Shown: positions 1 to 11,965, counted from the stretch's first letter. The stretch is 64,000 bases of DNA from Candidatus Pelagibacter sp. (GCA_028404615.1 JAOOBT010000005.1:1-64000), one strand, 5' to 3'. Numbers and translations are program-made. Notes: a model not told the origin generated them from the letters alone.

Positions 1-558
<558 letters not shown>

Positions 559-560
559 TC

Positions 561-3500
561 ATGGAAAAAAATTTAACAAAAAATTTTGAAAATCAAAATA
601 TAACACAAGAAAATAATTTTAATAATATTAAGATTACTCTTGCTAGTCCTGAAAAAATAAAATCATGGTCTTATGGAGAGATAAAAAAACCAGAAACTAT
701 AAACTATCGTACCTTTAGACCAGAAAAAGATGGTCTGTTTTGTTCAAGAATATTCGGCCCTGTGAAAGATTACGAGTGTCTTTGCGGTAAATACAAAAGA
801 ATGAAATTCAGGGGAATAATATGTGAAAAATGCGGAGTTGAAGTAACTAAATCTAATGTAAGAAGAGAAAGAATGGGTCACATTGATCTTGCTTGTCCAG
901 TTGCTCACATTTGGTTTTTAAAATCATTACCTAGCCGAATTTCTTTAGCAATAGACATGAAACTTAAAGAAGTTGAGAAAGTATTATACTTTGAAAGTTT
1001 TATTGTCGTGGAACCCGGGTTAACGACATTAAAAAAAGGCCAATTAATATCTGAAGAAGCATTGTTAAAAGCCCAAGAAGAGTTTGGAGAGGATGCCTTC
1101 ACAGCTGGTATTGGTGCCGAAGCAGTTAGAGAAATTTTAGTAAATTTAGATCTTAAAAAAGAGCAACAAAAGCTTAGGGAGTCATTAAAAGAGATTAAAT
1201 CTAAAGTTACAGAAGAAAGAACAATTAAAAGACTAAAACTTATTGAGTCATTTATTAATTCCGGCAATAAACCAGAATGGATGATCCTAACTTCAGTACC
1301 AGTTATACCACCAGAATTAAGACCATTAGTTCCTCTTGATGGAGGTAGATTCGCTACATCTGATTTAAATGATTTGTATAGAAGAGTGATAAATAGAAAT
1401 AACAGACTAAAAAGACTTTTAGACCTTAAAGCACCGGATATCATCGTGAGAAACGAAAAAAGGATGCTACAAGAATCAGTTGATGCATTATTCGACAATG
1501 GTAGAAGAGGAAGAGTAATTACAGGAACAGGTAAGCGTCCTCTAAAATCTTTAGCTGAAATGTTGAAGGGTAAACAAGGAAGATTTAGACAAAATTTATT
1601 AGGAAAAAGAGTTGATTATTCAGGAAGGTCAGTAATTGTGGTGGGTCCAGAACTTAAACTACATCAATGCGGTCTACCAAAAAAAATGGCTCTGGAATTA
1701 TTTAAACCTTTTTTATACGCGAGATTAGATAAATTAGGTTTAGCAACAACTATTAAACAAGCTAAAAGACTAGTAGAGAAAGAAAAAAGTGAAGTTTGGG
1801 ACTCTCTCGAACACATTATAAGAGAACATCCAATTCTTTTGAATCGAGCGCCAACTTTACACAGGTTGGGTGTCCAAGCATTTGAAGCAAAACTTATTGA
1901 GGGAAATGCGATTGAATTACACCCGCTAGTTTGTGCAGCTTTTAATGCTGATTTTGACGGAGACCAAATGGCGGTACATATCCCTTTAAGTTTGGAGGCT
2001 CAATTAGAAGCAAGAGTTTTAATGATGTCAACAAATAATATTTTAAGCCCATCAAACGGAAAACCGATTATTGTACCAAGTCAGGATATTGTTTTAGGAA
2101 TTTATTATCTTTCACAAGCAGAGGAAAATGATAAAAAACCTTCAGGAATATTTTCTAGCATTGAGGAAATTGAACAAGCATTAGAAAATAAATCAATAAG
2201 TTTACACTCTAAGATTATTTCAACTTTTAAAACAGTTGATAAGGATGGAAAACCTGTTTTAGAAAAGTATAACAGTACAGCCGGAAGATTTTTGTTAGCA
2301 AATGTACTTCCTCAAAATCATAACATTAAGTTTGCTTTAGTAAACAAATTATTAACTAAGAAAAATGTTTCGGAGGTTATAGATACTATTTTTAGATATT
2401 GTGGACAAAAAGAAACTGTTATTTTCTGCGATAGGATTAAAACTCTTGGATTTAAACACGCTTTTAAAGCTGGAATATCTTTTGGAAAAGATGATTTAAT
2501 AATACCTAAAACTAAAGAAAACTTGATTAGCAGCACAAAAAAACAAATTGAAGAATATGAAAAACAATATTCTGATGGCTTAATTACCAGGGGAGAAAAA
2601 TACAACAAGGTAGTTGATATCTGGTCTAAATGTACAGATACGGTTGCAAATGAAATGATGAAAGAAATATCATCTGCTGAAAAAGTTTATGATGATGATA
2701 GAATAGAAACTAATTCAGTTTATATGATGGCTGACTCAGGAGCTAGGGGTTCTCAAGCACAAATGAAACAATTAGCTGGAATGCGAGGCCTAATTGCTAA
2801 ACCCTCGGGTGAAATTATAGAAACACCAATTATTGCCAATTTTAAAGAGGGCTTGTCTGTACTTGAATATTTTAATTCAACACACGGTGCTAGAAAAGGA
2901 TTAGCAGATACAGCTTTAAAAACTGCCAACTCTGGATATTTGACAAGAAGGCTATGTGATGTTGCTCAAGATGTACAAATTACTAAAGCAGCTTGCGATC
3001 CTAAAAAAAGATCTTCCGTTACAATTTCTGAAATTATTGAGGGAGGAAACATTCTAGTCAGTTTATCTGAAAGAGTATTAGGAAGAGTTATTGCTGAAAA
3101 TATAAAAAATCCAGTAACTGGGGAAGTTATTATCAAAAAAGATAAATTAATTGACGAATTTGATTGTGAAAAAATAGATGCCGCAGGTGTAAAATCAGTT
3201 AATGTTTACTCAGTTATTACTTGTGCTTCCACTAAAGGAGTTTGCCAAACTTGTTACGGCAGAGACCTAGCAAGAGGTAAATTAGTAAGTGTAGGTGAGG
3301 CTGTAGGAATGATAGCCGCTCAATCGATTGGTGAACCAGGAACTCAGTTAACAATGAGAACTTTTCACGTTGGAGGGACAGCTCAAATTAAAGAGGAGTC
3401 TCAAATTATTTCACAAACAAAAGGTAAATTAAATATAATTAATAAAAATCTTATTGAGGACTCAAAGAAAAATATAATAGTGATGGGTAGAAATACTCAA

Positions 3501-4748
3501 TTAAGTATCGAAGACGATAATGGAAGGCAGCTAGCAATTTATAAGGTGAATTATGGTTCAAAACTTTTCTTTAAGGATGGCGATTTAATAGATAAAGGAA
3601 AAAAAATAGCTGAGTGGGATCCTTATACATTACCAGTAATTGCCGAAACTGGAGGAATAGTCAATTACATGGATTTAATGGAAGGAAGTTCATTAACTGA
3701 AACTTTAGATGATGCAACAGGTTTATCTTCTAAATCTGTAACAGATTGGAAATCATCATCCAAAAATTCTGAATTAAAGCCTAGAATTACACTTCGAGAC
3801 GAAAAGGGCGGAATAATTAAAAAAGCGGATGGAAATGAAGCAAGATACTATCTAGTTCCAGATACAATATTATCGGTTAAAGATGGTCAAAAAATTTCAG
3901 CCGGGGATGTATTGGCAAGATTACCAAAAGAAACCTCTAAAACAAAAGATATCACTGGTGGTTTACCGAGAGTAGCGGAACTTTTTGAGGCTAGAAGACC
4001 CAAGGATAGCGCAATAATAGCTGAGAATGATGGCGTGATTGAATTTGGCAAAGAGGTAAGAGGGAAACAAAAAATCTCAATAGTTTCAGCATCAGGCGAA
4101 ACATCAAATTATTTAATTCCAAAAGGAAAACATGTCAATTTCAATCAAGGAGAAAAAATTAAAAAAGGTGAATATCTTTTAGATGGTAGTCCTGCTCCTC
4201 ACGATATCTTGAGAATCTTAGGTGTAGAAAAACTTACAGAGTATTTTGTTTCAGAAGTTCAAGAAGTTTATAGACTTCAAGGTGTTGTAATAAATGACAA
4301 GCATATAGAAACAATTGTGAGACAAATGTTGAAAAGAGTTGAAGTAAAAGATCCAGGGGATTCCGAGCTTCTAGCTGGAGAAGTTATTGATTTATTAGAT
4401 ATAAATATAATTAATGATAATCTTCGTAATGAAAAAAAGAAGCCAGCGACATTTGAAAGAGTGTTACTAGGTATTACAAAAGCTTCGCTTCAGACAAATT
4501 CATTTATTTCAGCTGCATCTTTTCAAGAAACAACAAGAGTTTTAACTGATGCTTCAATTAAAGGAAAAACAGACTCATTAGAAGGACTTAAAGAAAATGT
4601 AATTGTTGGAAGATTGGTTCCTGCTGGAACGGGTCTTACAAAAATAGAGTGGGACAAACAGGCCAGAGAGCAAGACAAAGCTAGATTGGAAGAACTAAAA
4701 AAACAGGAGCTAGAATCGGCACCAGAAGCGCCTGAACAGACAGCCTAA
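561..4748 (+). CDS. rpoC: DNA-directed RNA polymerase subunit beta-prime
   Basis: Largest subunit of core RNA polymerase; it carries the catalytic magnesium site. The 1395-residue length is normal for proteobacteria. Visible: the N-terminal zinc site (C73, C75, C88, C91), the invariant NADFDGDQ catalytic loop at residues 462-469, the second zinc cluster around [13 protein letters not shown], and the trigger-loop/bridge-helix region near [18 protein letters not shown]. About 20 N-terminal residues are Asn/Lys-rich and poorly conserved, but the ATG 2 bases after rpoB is the natural coupled start. The C-terminal tail is acidic and Glu/Ala/Pro-rich. No obvious intrinsic terminator follows; the next gene has its own candidate promoter. 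Confidence 0.98.
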   Translation: MEKNLTKNFENQNITQENNFNNIKITLASPEKIKSWSYGEIKKPETINYRTFRPEKDGLFCSRIFGPVKDYECLCGKYKRMKFRGIICEKCGVEVTKSNVRRERMGHIDLACPVAHIWFLKSLPSRISLAIDMKLKEVEKVLYFESFIVVEPGLTTLKKGQLISEEALLKAQEEFGEDAFTAGIGAEAVREILVNLDLKKEQQKLRESLKEIKSKVTEERTIKRLKLIESFINSGNKPEWMILTSVPVIPPELRPLVPLDGGRFATSDLNDLYRRVINRNNRLKRLLDLKAPDIIVRNEKRMLQESVDALFDNGRRGRVITGTGKRPLKSLAEMLKGKQGRFRQNLLGKRVDYSGRSVIVVGPELKLHQCGLPKKMALELFKPFLYARLDKLGLATTIKQAKRLVEKEKSEVWDSLEHIIREHPILLNRAPTLHRLGVQAFEAKLIEGNAIELHPLVCAAFNADFDGDQMAVHIPLSLEAQLEARVLMMSTNNILSPSNGKPIIVPSQDIVLGIYYLSQAEENDKKPSGIFSSIEEIEQALENKSISLHSKIISTFKTVDKDGKPVLEKYNSTAGRFLLANVLPQNHNIKFALVNKLLTKKNVSEVIDTIFRYCGQKETVIFCDRIKTLGFKHAFKAGISFGKDDLIIPKTKENLISSTKKQIEEYEKQYSDGLITRGEKYNKVVDIWSKCTDTVANEMMKEISSAEKVYDDDRIETNSVYMMADSGARGSQAQMKQLAGMRGLIAKPSGEIIETPIIANFKEGLSVLEYFNSTHGARKGLADTALKTANSGYLTRRLCDVAQDVQITKAACDPKKRSSVTISEIIEGGNILVSLSERVLGRVIAENIKNPVTGEVIIKKDKLIDEFDCEKIDAAGVKSVNVYSVITCASTKGVCQTCYGRDLARGKLVSVGEAVGMIAAQSIGEPGTQLTMRTFHVGGTAQIKEESQIISQTKGKLNIINKNLIEDSKKNIIVMGRNTQLSIEDDNGRQLAIYKVNYGSKLFFKDGDLIDKGKKIAEWDPYTLPVIAETGGIVNYMDLMEGSSLTETLDDATGLSSKSVTDWKSSSKNSELKPRITLRDEKGGIIKKADGNEARYYLVPDTILSVKDGQKISAGDVLARLPKETSKTKDITGGLPRVAELFEARRPKDSAIIAENDGVIEFGKEVRGKQKISIVSASGETSNYLIPKGKHVNFNQGEKIKKGEYLLDGSPAPHDILRILGVEKLTEYFVSEVQEVYRLQGVVINDKHIETIVRQMLKRVEVKDPGDSELLAGEVIDLLDINIINDNLRNEKKKPATFERVLLGITKASLQTNSFISAASFQETTRVLTDASIKGKTDSLEGLKENVIVGRLVPAGTGLTKIEWDKQAREQDKARLEELKKQELESAPEAPEQTA

Positions 4749-4772
4749 ATTTCAATTTTACCCGCTTAATTG

Positions 4773-4800
4773 TTGACTTTTATTAATTCAATGTTAGTTT
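4773..4800 (+). promoter_or_regulatory. Candidate sigma-70 promoter for the rpsL operon
   Basis: TTGACT (4773-4778), a 16-base spacer and TAGTTT (4795-4800) fit a housekeeping promoter in the 151-base gap between rpoC and rpsL. The same TTGACT hexamer occurs at three other candidate promoters in the window. The predicted start near 4807 leaves a leader of about 90 bases before the rpsL ATG. This is inferred from sequence only. Confidence 0.5.
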
Positions 4801-4816
4801 ACGGCACATTTTGAAT

Positions 4817-4881
4817 GTTAGAAGTAAGGTAGATTAAAACCTTAAACACTAACTAAAATTTCCAAAGGGTATTCCTTACTT
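4817..4881 (+). promoter_or_regulatory. Structured leader upstream of rpsL (possible attenuator or autoregulatory site)
   Basis: The rpsL leader contains a two-step hairpin: GTTAG (4817-4821) can pair with CTAAC (4849-4853), and inside it TAAGGT (4825-4830) with ACCTTA (4839-4844). A competing helix joins AAGTAAGG (4822-4829) to CCTTACTT (4874-4881), which ends 18 bases before the start codon. The two folds use the same bases and exclude each other. No U-run follows, so it is not an ordinary terminator. I infer a regulatory leader; the effector is unknown. Confidence 0.4.
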
Positions 4882-4899
4882 TAGCTTCAAAATAATATT

Positions 4900-5271
4900 A
4901 TGCCAACTATTAATCAGTTGATTAAAAAAAGTAGAGTAAAACCTATTGCGAGAAATAAAGTTCCTGCACTAGAAAGGCAACCTTTAAAAAGAGGAGTCTG
5001 TGTAAAAGTTTATACAACAACACCAAAAAAACCTAACTCAGCATTAAGAAAAGTTGCACGGGTAAGATTGTCAAATGGATTTGAGGTAACCGCTTATATT
5101 CCAGGTGAAGGTCATAACCTACAAGAACACTCAGTTGTATTGTTACGAGGTGGTCGAGTAAAAGATTTACCAGGAGTTCGTTACCATATTCTAAGAGGAA
5201 ACTTAGATACACAAGGCGTAGCTAATCGTAAACAAAGAAGATCTCTCTACGGAACAAAAAAACCTAAATAA
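4900..5271 (+). CDS. rpsL: 30S ribosomal protein S12
   Basis: Decoding-centre protein of the small subunit. The 123 residues align along the full family length. [12 protein letters not shown] (residues 39-50) holds the lysine whose replacement gives streptomycin resistance in other bacteria; here it is the wild-type Lys. The [10 protein letters not shown] loop carries the Asp that is methylthiolated in some bacteria. It heads the str operon rpsL-rpsG-fusA with 3-6 base gaps. No convincing Shine-Dalgarno is seen just upstream of the ATG. Confidence 0.98.
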   Translation: MPTINQLIKKSRVKPIARNKVPALERQPLKRGVCVKVYTTTPKKPNSALRKVARVRLSNGFEVTAYIPGEGHNLQEHSVVLLRGGRVKDLPGVRYHILRGNLDTQGVANRKQRRSLYGTKKPK

Positions 5272-5274
5272 TAT

Positions 5275-5745
5275 ATGTCTAGAAAACGAAAAGCACCTGT
5301 AAGAAAAGTTTATCCTGATCCAAAGTTTCATTCTGAGGTTATTTCAAAATTTATAAACTCTATTATGTATGACGGGAAACGGTCTACTGCTGAAAAAATT
5401 CTTTATGATGCTCTAGATAAAATTAAATCTAAAAATAACGAAGATCCATTAAAAATTTTCAATACAGCTATCTCAAACGTAAAACCAAATTTAGAATGTA
5501 GATCAAGAAGAGTAGGTGGTGCAACTTACCAAGTTCCAGTAGAAGTAAAAGCAAAGAGGGCTCAGGCCTTAGCATTACGATGGATTATGGATGCCACTAG
5601 AAAAAGAAAAAACAAAACAATGGCTGATAAATTATATGCAGAAATTTTAGATGCATCTCAGAATAAAGGATCAGCTATTAAAAAAAGAGAGGATACTCAT
5701 AAAATGGCAGAGTCAAATAAAGCTTTTGCTCATTTTAGATGGTAA
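5275..5745 (+). CDS. rpsG: 30S ribosomal protein S7
   Basis: Primary 16S rRNA-binding protein that nucleates assembly of the 30S head and lines the E site. It has 156 residues, the usual size. The N-terminal [18 protein letters not shown] and the central [21 protein letters not shown] are family signatures. In other bacteria S7 is the translational autoregulator of the str operon. It begins 3 bases after rpsL and ends 6 bases before fusA. Confidence 0.98.
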   Translation: MSRKRKAPVRKVYPDPKFHSEVISKFINSIMYDGKRSTAEKILYDALDKIKSKNNEDPLKIFNTAISNVKPNLECRSRRVGGATYQVPVEVKAKRAQALALRWIMDATRKRKNKTMADKLYAEILDASQNKGSAIKKREDTHKMAESNKAFAHFRW

Positions 5746-5751
5746 ATAATA

Positions 5752-7824
5752 ATGGCTAAGTACACTTTAGACAAATATAGAAACATCGGTATAATGGCGC
5801 ACATCGATGCTGGCAAAACAACAACTACTGAAAGAGTTCTTTATTATACGGGTAAAAGTCATAAGATTGGTGAGGTTCATGATGGTGCAGCAACTATGGA
5901 CTGGATGGAGCAAGAACAAGAAAGAGGAATTACTATTACTTCAGCAGCGACCACATGTTTTTGGAGAGACCATAGAATTAATATTATAGACACACCTGGT
6001 CACGTAGATTTTACAATTGAAGTTGAAAGATCATTAAAAGTTTTAGATGGAGCTGTTGCGGTTTTTGATGGTGTTGCAGGTGTAGAGCCTCAATCCGAGA
6101 CTGTTTGGCGACAAGCCGATAAGTATAAAGTGCCAAGAATTTGTTTTGTAAATAAATTAGATAGAACAGGTGCCGATTTCTATAGATGTGTAGAGATGAT
6201 CAAAGATCGTTTAGGCTGCAAACCTTTACCCGTTCAATTACCAATAGGTGCAGAGGCAGATCTTAAAGGAGTAATAGATTTGGTAAAAATGAAAGGTGTT
6301 GTTTGGCAGAACGAGGATTTAGGAGCAAAATTTGATTACATAGAAATACCAGATGATTTGAAGGAAAAGGCGCAAAAATATAGACAAAATCTTGTTGAAA
6401 CTGCAGTAGAGGAAGATGAAAAATTAATGGAGGCTTATCTTGATGGAAAAGAACCATCAGAGGCAGATTTAATCAAATGTATAAGAAAAGGAACTTTAAG
6501 TTTTAATTTTGTGCCTATTTTAACTGGTTCTGCATTTAAGAATAAAGGTGTTCAGCCATTATTAGATGCCGTGATAGATTATTTACCTAGCCCGAAGGAT
6601 ATTGGCACTATTGAAGCTACAAAAATAAACTCTGAAGAAAAATTGCAAATGAAATTCGAAGAAAATGAGACATTTTCAGCTTTAGCATTCAAGGTTGCGA
6701 ACGATCCATTTGTTGGATCGCTAACATTTATTCGAATTTATTCAGGTAAACTGCAAGCAGGAACTTCGGTCTATAATTCCTCAACTGAAAAGACTGAACG
6801 TGTGGGCAGAATGTTATTAATGCATGCTAATAGCAGAGAGGATATTAAAGAGGCTTCAACAGGAGATATTGTTGCTCTCGCTGGTTTGAAAAATACTATA
6901 ACAGGTCATACTCTATGTAATGAAAATAAGCAAATTTTATTAGAGCCAATGGAATTTCCAGACCCTGTAATTGAAATTGCAGTAGAACCTAAAACAAAAG
7001 CTGACCAAGAGAAAATGGGAGAAGCTCTAAATAGATTAGCTAAAGAAGATCCTTCATTCAGAGTGAGTTCAGATGAGGAGTCTGGTCAAACTATTATTAA
7101 AGGTATGGGTGAATTACATCTAGATATAATCGTCGATAGAATGAAACGTGAATTTAAAGTGGAGGCTAATGTAGGAGCACCTCAAGTAGCATACAGAGAA
7201 ACAATATTAGGATCATCTGAGGTTACATACATACACAAAAAACAAAGCGGTGGATCAGGACAATTTGCTAAAGTAACATTAAGTGTTGAGCCTTTAGAGC
7301 CAGGCAAAGGAAGAGAAGTTGACAACAAAATAAAAGGCGGAGCCATTCCTAAAGAATTTATTCCTGGAGTAGAAAAAGGTGTCCTCAGCGTTGCGGAAAG
7401 CGGAATTTTAGCTGGGTTCCCTGTAATTGATTATAAAGTTACAATTTTAGATGGATTACACCACGATGTAGACTCAAGTGTTCTTGCTTTTGAAATTGCT
7501 TCCAGAATGTGTTTTAGAGAAGCATGTAATAAAGCAACTTTAAAACTTTTAGAACCTATGATGAAAGTTGAAGTAGTTACCCCAGAGGAATTTATGGGAG
7601 ATGTAATAGGTGATTTAAATAGCAGACGGGGCCAAGTGGCAGCTACAGAAGCAAGAGGAAATGCTACAGCTATTCAAGCAACAGTGCCTTTAGCTAATAT
7701 GTTTGGTTATATAAACAATCTAAGATCTTCAACACAAGGTAGAGCACAATATACAATGCAATTTAGTCATTATGATAAGGTGCCTCAAAATGTTCAGGAT
7801 GAAGTAACAAAAAAACTTGCTTAA
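5752..7824 (+). CDS. fusA: Elongation factor G
   Basis: GTPase that drives tRNA/mRNA translocation and, with RRF, ribosome recycling. The 690-residue length is standard. GTP-binding motifs are all present: AHIDAGKT (16-23, P-loop), the switch-I region ending [13 protein letters not shown] and NKLDR. Domains II-V follow, ending in the conserved [19 protein letters not shown] stretch. The gene is followed after 3 bases by rpsJ. tuf, which sits between fusA and rpsJ in many proteobacteria, is not here. Confidence 0.98.
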   Translation: MAKYTLDKYRNIGIMAHIDAGKTTTTERVLYYTGKSHKIGEVHDGAATMDWMEQEQERGITITSAATTCFWRDHRINIIDTPGHVDFTIEVERSLKVLDGAVAVFDGVAGVEPQSETVWRQADKYKVPRICFVNKLDRTGADFYRCVEMIKDRLGCKPLPVQLPIGAEADLKGVIDLVKMKGVVWQNEDLGAKFDYIEIPDDLKEKAQKYRQNLVETAVEEDEKLMEAYLDGKEPSEADLIKCIRKGTLSFNFVPILTGSAFKNKGVQPLLDAVIDYLPSPKDIGTIEATKINSEEKLQMKFEENETFSALAFKVANDPFVGSLTFIRIYSGKLQAGTSVYNSSTEKTERVGRMLLMHANSREDIKEASTGDIVALAGLKNTITGHTLCNENKQILLEPMEFPDPVIEIAVEPKTKADQEKMGEALNRLAKEDPSFRVSSDEESGQTIIKGMGELHLDIIVDRMKREFKVEANVGAPQVAYRETILGSSEVTYIHKKQSGGSGQFAKVTLSVEPLEPGKGREVDNKIKGGAIPKEFIPGVEKGVLSVAESGILAGFPVIDYKVTILDGLHHDVDSSVLAFEIASRMCFREACNKATLKLLEPMMKVEVVTPEEFMGDVIGDLNSRRGQVAATEARGNATAIQATVPLANMFGYINNLRSSTQGRAQYTMQFSHYDKVPQNVQDEVTKKLA

Positions 7825-7827
7825 TTT

Positions 7828-8136
7828 ATGGAAAATCAAAATATAAGAATACATTTAAAAGCTTACGACAATAAGATATTAGATCTTTCAACAGAGGAAA
7901 TCGTAAACACAGCAAAAAGAACTGGCGCTCAAGTAAAAGGTCCGATACCTTTACCAACGAGAATTGAGAGATATACAGTATTAAGATCTCCACATATTGA
8001 CAAAAAAAGCAGAGAGCAATTTGAGTCAAGAACACATAAGAGATTAATAGATATAATTGAACCAACACCACAAACTGTTGAAGCACTGATGAAATTAGAT
8101 TTAGCTTCTGGTGTAGACATAGAAATAAAAATTTAA
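7828..8136 (+). CDS. rpsJ: 30S ribosomal protein S10
   Basis: Small-subunit head protein (NusE in transcription antitermination). It has 102 residues, the family length. Signatures are [20 protein letters not shown] and the hooked loop region [18 protein letters not shown]. It is the first gene of the S10 cluster but is joined to fusA by a 3-base gap, so str and S10 are probably co-transcribed. No separate promoter is visible. Confidence 0.98.
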   Translation: MENQNIRIHLKAYDNKILDLSTEEIVNTAKRTGAQVKGPIPLPTRIERYTVLRSPHIDKKSREQFESRTHKRLIDIIEPTPQTVEALMKLDLASGVDIEIKI

Positions 8137-8139
8137 ATT

Positions 8140-8844
8140 ATGAGTATTGGATTATTAGGAACAAAAATAGGGATGACTAGAGAGTTCTTGGAAAGCGGAC
8201 AATCTATTCCTGTCACTGTTATAAGAGTTGAAAAAGGCAGAGTTCTTGATGTTATTACAAAAGAAAAAAGGGGCTATAGCGCAGTAAAAGTAGGTTTTTT
8301 TAAAATAAAAAACTCAAAGCTTACAAAACAAATGAAAGGTTATTTTACAAAAAAAAATACAGAGCCTAAAAAAATCCTTAAAGAGTTTAGAGTTGAGAAT
8401 AATGACCAGTTTAAAGAGGGTAACGAGTTAGGATTAGAATTATTCAAGGATAAAAAATTCTTAGACGTAAGATCAAGAACAATAGGTAAAGGTTTCGCTG
8501 GAGTTATGAAAAGATGGAATTTTGGTGGATTACGAGCGTCACACGGAGTTTCAGTTTCACACAGATCTCATGGATCTACTGGTCAAAGACAGGATCCTGG
8601 CAAAGTTTTCAAAGGAAAAAAGATGGCAGGTCATATGGGAGATAAATTGAGAACGATGTTAAATTTAGAAATTGTTAAATCTGATTTAGAAAATAACTTA
8701 ATATATTTAAAAGGCTCTATTCCTGGATCAAAAAATTCAACTGTATTTTTAAGGGAGTCAGTGAAGAATGTTACCAGAAAAACAATAAAAGAAAAACATG
8801 AAGCAAAAATCAAATCAGCAGCAGCTAAGAAAGGAAAAAAATAA
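8140..8844 (+). CDS. rplC: 50S ribosomal protein L3
   Basis: Large-subunit assembly protein whose long loop reaches toward the peptidyl-transferase centre. The start MSIGLLGTKIGMTREF is canonical. The loop GSTGQRQDPGKVFKGKKMAG contains the Gln that PrmB methylates in other bacteria. At 234 residues it is longer than the roughly 209 of E. coli because of a Lys/Ala-rich C-terminal tail, a feature shared by several ribosomal proteins in this window. Confidence 0.97.
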   Translation: MSIGLLGTKIGMTREFLESGQSIPVTVIRVEKGRVLDVITKEKRGYSAVKVGFFKIKNSKLTKQMKGYFTKKNTEPKKILKEFRVENNDQFKEGNELGLELFKDKKFLDVRSRTIGKGFAGVMKRWNFGGLRASHGVSVSHRSHGSTGQRQDPGKVFKGKKMAGHMGDKLRTMLNLEIVKSDLENNLIYLKGSIPGSKNSTVFLRESVKNVTRKTIKEKHEAKIKSAAAKKGKK

Positions 8845-9480
8845 ATGAAATTTCCTCTTTTAAGTATCGATGGTTCAAAAGCTGACTCAATTGAAATTTC
8901 AGACAAGTTAGTTAAATTGAAAGTAAATCATAAATTAATTAAATTTGTTATCGATTGGCAATTAAATCATGCAAAACCGAGGGTTGCTAAAACAAAACAA
9001 AGAAATCAAATTAAAGGATCAACCAAAAAAATAGTTCCTCAAAAAGGTAGTGGTGGAGCTAGACATGCAAGTAAAAAAGCTCCTTTATTTGTTGGCGGAG
9101 GTATAGCTCATGGACCAAAGGGTTCTGTTTACAAGGTAAAAAAAATAAATAAAAAAGTAAGAAAACTAGCTTTGGCTCAAACTTTGTCTAAAAAGAATTT
9201 AGATAAAAACCTCCACATTTTGGCAGATGTAAAAAAAGAAATCAAAAAGACGAAAGAATTTTTTAAATTTTTAAAAAAAAATAAATTAGCTAATGTATTA
9301 ATTATTTCAGATAACGACTCAATGAAAAATATAAACAAATCTGCTCGAAATATAAAGAATTTAAAACTAATTAAAGACGAAGGGACAAATATTTATGATT
9401 TATTTAAATATAAAAACGTGATTATTACATCCTCTTCAGCAAAAAGAATTCAAGAAAGGGTTTTAAATGAAAAAAATTAA
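8845..9480 (+). CDS. rplD: 50S ribosomal protein L4
   Basis: Large-subunit protein whose extended loop lines the peptide exit tunnel; in E. coli it also autoregulates the S10 operon. It has 211 residues. The loop is recognised from AKTKQRNQIKGSTKKIVPQK and GSGGARHASKKAPLFVGGG. The ATG directly abuts the rplC stop, and the 3' end overlaps rplW by 14 bases. The C-terminal half is Lys/Asn-rich and more divergent than the loop. Confidence 0.97.
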   Translation: MKFPLLSIDGSKADSIEISDKLVKLKVNHKLIKFVIDWQLNHAKPRVAKTKQRNQIKGSTKKIVPQKGSGGARHASKKAPLFVGGGIAHGPKGSVYKVKKINKKVRKLALAQTLSKKNLDKNLHILADVKKEIKKTKEFFKFLKKNKLANVLIISDNDSMKNINKSARNIKNLKLIKDEGTNIYDLFKYKNVIITSSSAKRIQERVLNEKN

Positions 9481-9760
9481 TTATATAGACTCTATTAGAA
9501 ACCCTATTATTACAGAAAAGGCTACAATTTTATCTGAGCAGAACAAGACTGTTTTTAAAGTGCATGAAAAAGCTAATAAAAAAATTATTAAAAAGAATAT
9601 AGAAAAATTATTTAAAGTGAATGTGGTAAAAGTAAATATCATTAACCAAAAGCCTAAACTTAAGATGAAACAAGGAAAAAAGTCTCTTAAAAGTGGATAT
9701 AAAAAAGCAATTATTACTCTTAAAAAGGGCCAGAGTATTGATTTAACTACTGGAATTTAA
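9467..9760 (+). CDS. rplW: 50S ribosomal protein L23
   Basis: Exit-tunnel rim protein that docks the signal recognition particle and trigger factor. It has 97 residues. IRNPIITEKATILSEQNKTVFKV and the VKVNIINQKPKLKMKQGK segment are the family pattern. It overlaps the end of rplD by 14 bases, which suggests translational coupling; the alternative in-frame starts would remove the conserved N-terminus. Confidence 0.96.
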   Translation: MKKINYIDSIRNPIITEKATILSEQNKTVFKVHEKANKKIIKKNIEKLFKVNVVKVNIINQKPKLKMKQGKKSLKSGYKKAIITLKKGQSIDLTTGI

Positions 9761-9763
9761 TCT

Positions 9764-10597
9764 ATGGCACTCAAAACTTTCAAACCATATACAAAATCTA
9801 CTAGAGGCACTGTAGTCTTAGACAAAAGTAGTTTATGGAAAGGGGCACCATACAAACCTTTAACAAAAGGTCAAAACTTTACAGGTGGAAGAAATAACAA
9901 TGGTCGTATTACTTCTAGACATATAGGAGGAGGATCTAAACACAAATATAGAGTAATTGACTTTTATAGAAAAAAGAAAAATGTTCCAGCTACAGTTGAA
10001 AGAATTGAATATGATCCAAATAGAACAGCTCATATCGCTTTGATTACATACAAAGACAAACAAAAAGCATATATAATTAGTCCTCAGGGTTTAAAACAAG
10101 GTGATGTTATCGAGTCTGGTAAAAATGTTGAAATAAAAGTTGGCAATTCTTTAGAACTAAGAGATATACCTCCTGGAACTTCAATTCATAATGTAGAATT
10201 AATTCCTGGAAATGGAGCAAAACTAGCTAGATCAGCAGGATCATCGGTTACTTTATCTGGTTACGATGGTGATTATGCTATCTTAAAACTATCTTCAGGT
10301 GAAACCCGTAAAGTTAGTAGTTCTTGCACTGCAACTATCGGCGTTGTTTCAAATCCTGATCAAAAAAATATCAAAATTGGAAAAGCAGGAAGAAACAGAT
10401 GGAGAGGAAAAAGACCACAAACTCGAGGAGTTGCGATGAACCCCGTTGATCACCCTCATGGAGGTGGAGAAGGAAAAACCTCAGGAGGGAGAAGCCCTGT
10501 ATCTCCTTGGGGACAGTCGGCTAAAGGATTAAAAACTAGAAGACCGAAAAGAAGCGACAAGTTAATAATCACAAGAAGAAAGAAAAGGAAATCATAA
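9764..10597 (+). CDS. rplB: 50S ribosomal protein L2
   Basis: Core large-subunit protein needed for subunit association and peptidyl-transferase activity. It has 277 residues, full length. [20 protein letters not shown] near the C-terminus includes the invariant His of the functional site, and the Gly-rich N-terminal region [20 protein letters not shown] is typical. Its stop overlaps the rpsS ATG by one base (TAATG). Confidence 0.98.
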   Translation: MALKTFKPYTKSTRGTVVLDKSSLWKGAPYKPLTKGQNFTGGRNNNGRITSRHIGGGSKHKYRVIDFYRKKKNVPATVERIEYDPNRTAHIALITYKDKQKAYIISPQGLKQGDVIESGKNVEIKVGNSLELRDIPPGTSIHNVELIPGNGAKLARSAGSSVTLSGYDGDYAILKLSSGETRKVSSSCTATIGVVSNPDQKNIKIGKAGRNRWRGKRPQTRGVAMNPVDHPHGGGEGKTSGGRSPVSPWGQSAKGLKTRRPKRSDKLIITRRKKRKS

Positions 10598-10911
10598 TGA
10601 CAAGATCAGTTTGGAAAGGTCCTTTTGTTCATCCAAGTTTACTTAAAAAAATCGATAAATTAAAAGATGCGCCCAACAAAAAACCAATAAAAACTTGGTC
10701 AAGAAACTCTACAATCATACCAGACTTTGTTGGTCATAGCTTTATGATACATAATGGTAAATCATTTATACCTATTACTATTTCTGAGGAAATGGTCGGA
10801 CATAAGTTGGGTGAATTTGCACCTACAAGAACTTTTAAAGGACACACTCCAGCTGATAAAAAAGCAGCTGCAGCAGCGCCAGCAGCTAAACCTGAGGGAG
10901 ACAAAAAATAA
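10597..10911 (+). CDS. rpsS: 30S ribosomal protein S19
   Basis: Small-subunit head protein contacting S13 and the A-site region. The core (residues 1-88) carries [16 protein letters not shown] and [18 protein letters not shown]. The remaining residues form an extension absent from the 92-residue E. coli protein, rich in Ala, Pro and Lys. It is encoded by a locally G+C-rich stretch (gcagctgcagcagcgccagc) unusual for this region. TAATG overlaps link it to both rplB and rplV. Confidence 0.97.
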   Translation: MTRSVWKGPFVHPSLLKKIDKLKDAPNKKPIKTWSRNSTIIPDFVGHSFMIHNGKSFIPITISEEMVGHKLGEFAPTRTFKGHTPADKKAAAAAPAAKPEGDKK

Positions 10912-11279
10912 TGGATAAGAATACATCATTAGTAAAAGCAATAAATAAAAATGTAAGAACTAGTCCTAGAAAACTAGCCTTAGTTTGTAATTTTATTAAA
11001 GGAAAAAAAGCTGATGTTGCTCTAAGGGATTTAGAGTTTTCAAGAAAAAGAATAGCTAAAGATGTAAGTAAAACTGTTAAATCTGCAATATCAAATGCAG
11101 AAAATAACCATCAATATGATATTGATAATTTATTCGTTAAAGAAGCCTATGTTGGAAAATCTCTTGTAATGAAAAGATTTAGACCTAGAGCAAAAGGCAG
11201 AGCTAGTCCAATTAAAAAGCCATTTAGTAGAATAACAATTGTGTTAGAAGAAAAAAAGGAAAAGAAGGTAAATAAATAA
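10911..11279 (+). CDS. rplV: 50S ribosomal protein L22
   Basis: Large-subunit protein whose beta-hairpin reaches the exit-tunnel constriction. It has 122 residues. The signature [20 protein letters not shown] forms the hairpin tip region, where macrolide-resistance changes are known in other species. One-base stop/start overlaps with rpsS and rpsC indicate coupled translation. Confidence 0.97.
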   Translation: MDKNTSLVKAINKNVRTSPRKLALVCNFIKGKKADVALRDLEFSRKRIAKDVSKTVKSAISNAENNHQYDIDNLFVKEAYVGKSLVMKRFRPRAKGRASPIKKPFSRITIVLEEKKEKKVNK

Positions 11280-11965
11280 TGGGACAAAAAATAAATCCTA
11301 TAGGTTTTAGACTGGGAATAAATAGAGGTTGGGATTCCACTTGGTTTGCCAAAAAAAAAGATTTTGGAAAATATTTGATTGAAGATTTTAAAATAAGAAA
11401 TTATATCAAGAAAAACATAATTAACTCGGGAGTGTCAGAGATAACAATAGAACGATCATCAAAAAAATGTACTGTTTCAATACATACCTCAAGGCCTGGA
11501 TTTGTAATCGGAAAAAAAGGTTCGGATATTGAAAAAATCAAAAAAAACATCATGAAAATTACAGATGGAGATGTAAATGTTAATATTAAAGAGATTAAAA
11601 AACCAGAACTTAACTCTAATCTAGTTGCAGAAAATATAGCTCAACAACTTGTTAAAAGAGTTGCATATAGAAGGGCAATGAAAAGAGCTATGCAATCAGC
11701 AATGAGACTGAATGCAAAAGGAATTAAAGTAATGTTAAGTGGAAGATTAGCTGGTAACGAGATAGCAAGAACAGAGTGGTTGCGTGAAGGGAGTATTCCA
11801 TCTCATACTTTACGTGCCGATATTGATTATGGTTTCGCTGAAGCACTCACAACTTATGGAATTATTGGAGTAAAAGTTTGGATTTATAAAGGTGAATTAA
11901 TGGCAAAGGATGTTGAAAAAGAAAAAAAAGAAAGGGTAAAAAATGCTACAGCCAGTAAGAACTAA
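11279..11965 (+). CDS. rpsC: 30S ribosomal protein S3
   Basis: Small-subunit head protein at the mRNA entry channel with helicase function. It has 228 residues. The start [14 protein letters not shown] is canonical. A KH RNA-binding domain with [17 protein letters not shown] is followed by the C-terminal domain with [20 protein letters not shown] and [10 protein letters not shown]. Its last 23 bases overlap rplP in another frame. Confidence 0.97.
   Translation: MGQKINPIGFRLGINRGWDSTWFAKKKDFGKYLIEDFKIRNYIKKNIINSGVSEITIERSSKKCTVSIHTSRPGFVIGKKGSDIEKIKKNIMKITDGDVNVNIKEIKKPELNSNLVAENIAQQLVKRVAYRRAMKRAMQSAMRLNAKGIKVMLSGRLAGNEIARTEWLREGSIPSHTLRADIDYGFAEALTTYGIIGVKVWIYKGELMAKDVEKEKKERVKNATASKN

Noticed and set aside
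905..1498. Long open frame on the minus strand inside rpoC
   Set aside because: Antisense shadow of a well-conserved gene; its translation is Ser/Leu/Phe-rich with no recognisable domain, as expected from the reverse of A+T-rich coding DNA.
4854..4899. Intrinsic terminator between rpoC and rpsL
   Set aside because: The hairpin at 4817-4853 is followed by TAAAATTTCC, not a run of T, so it does not look like a Rho-independent terminator.
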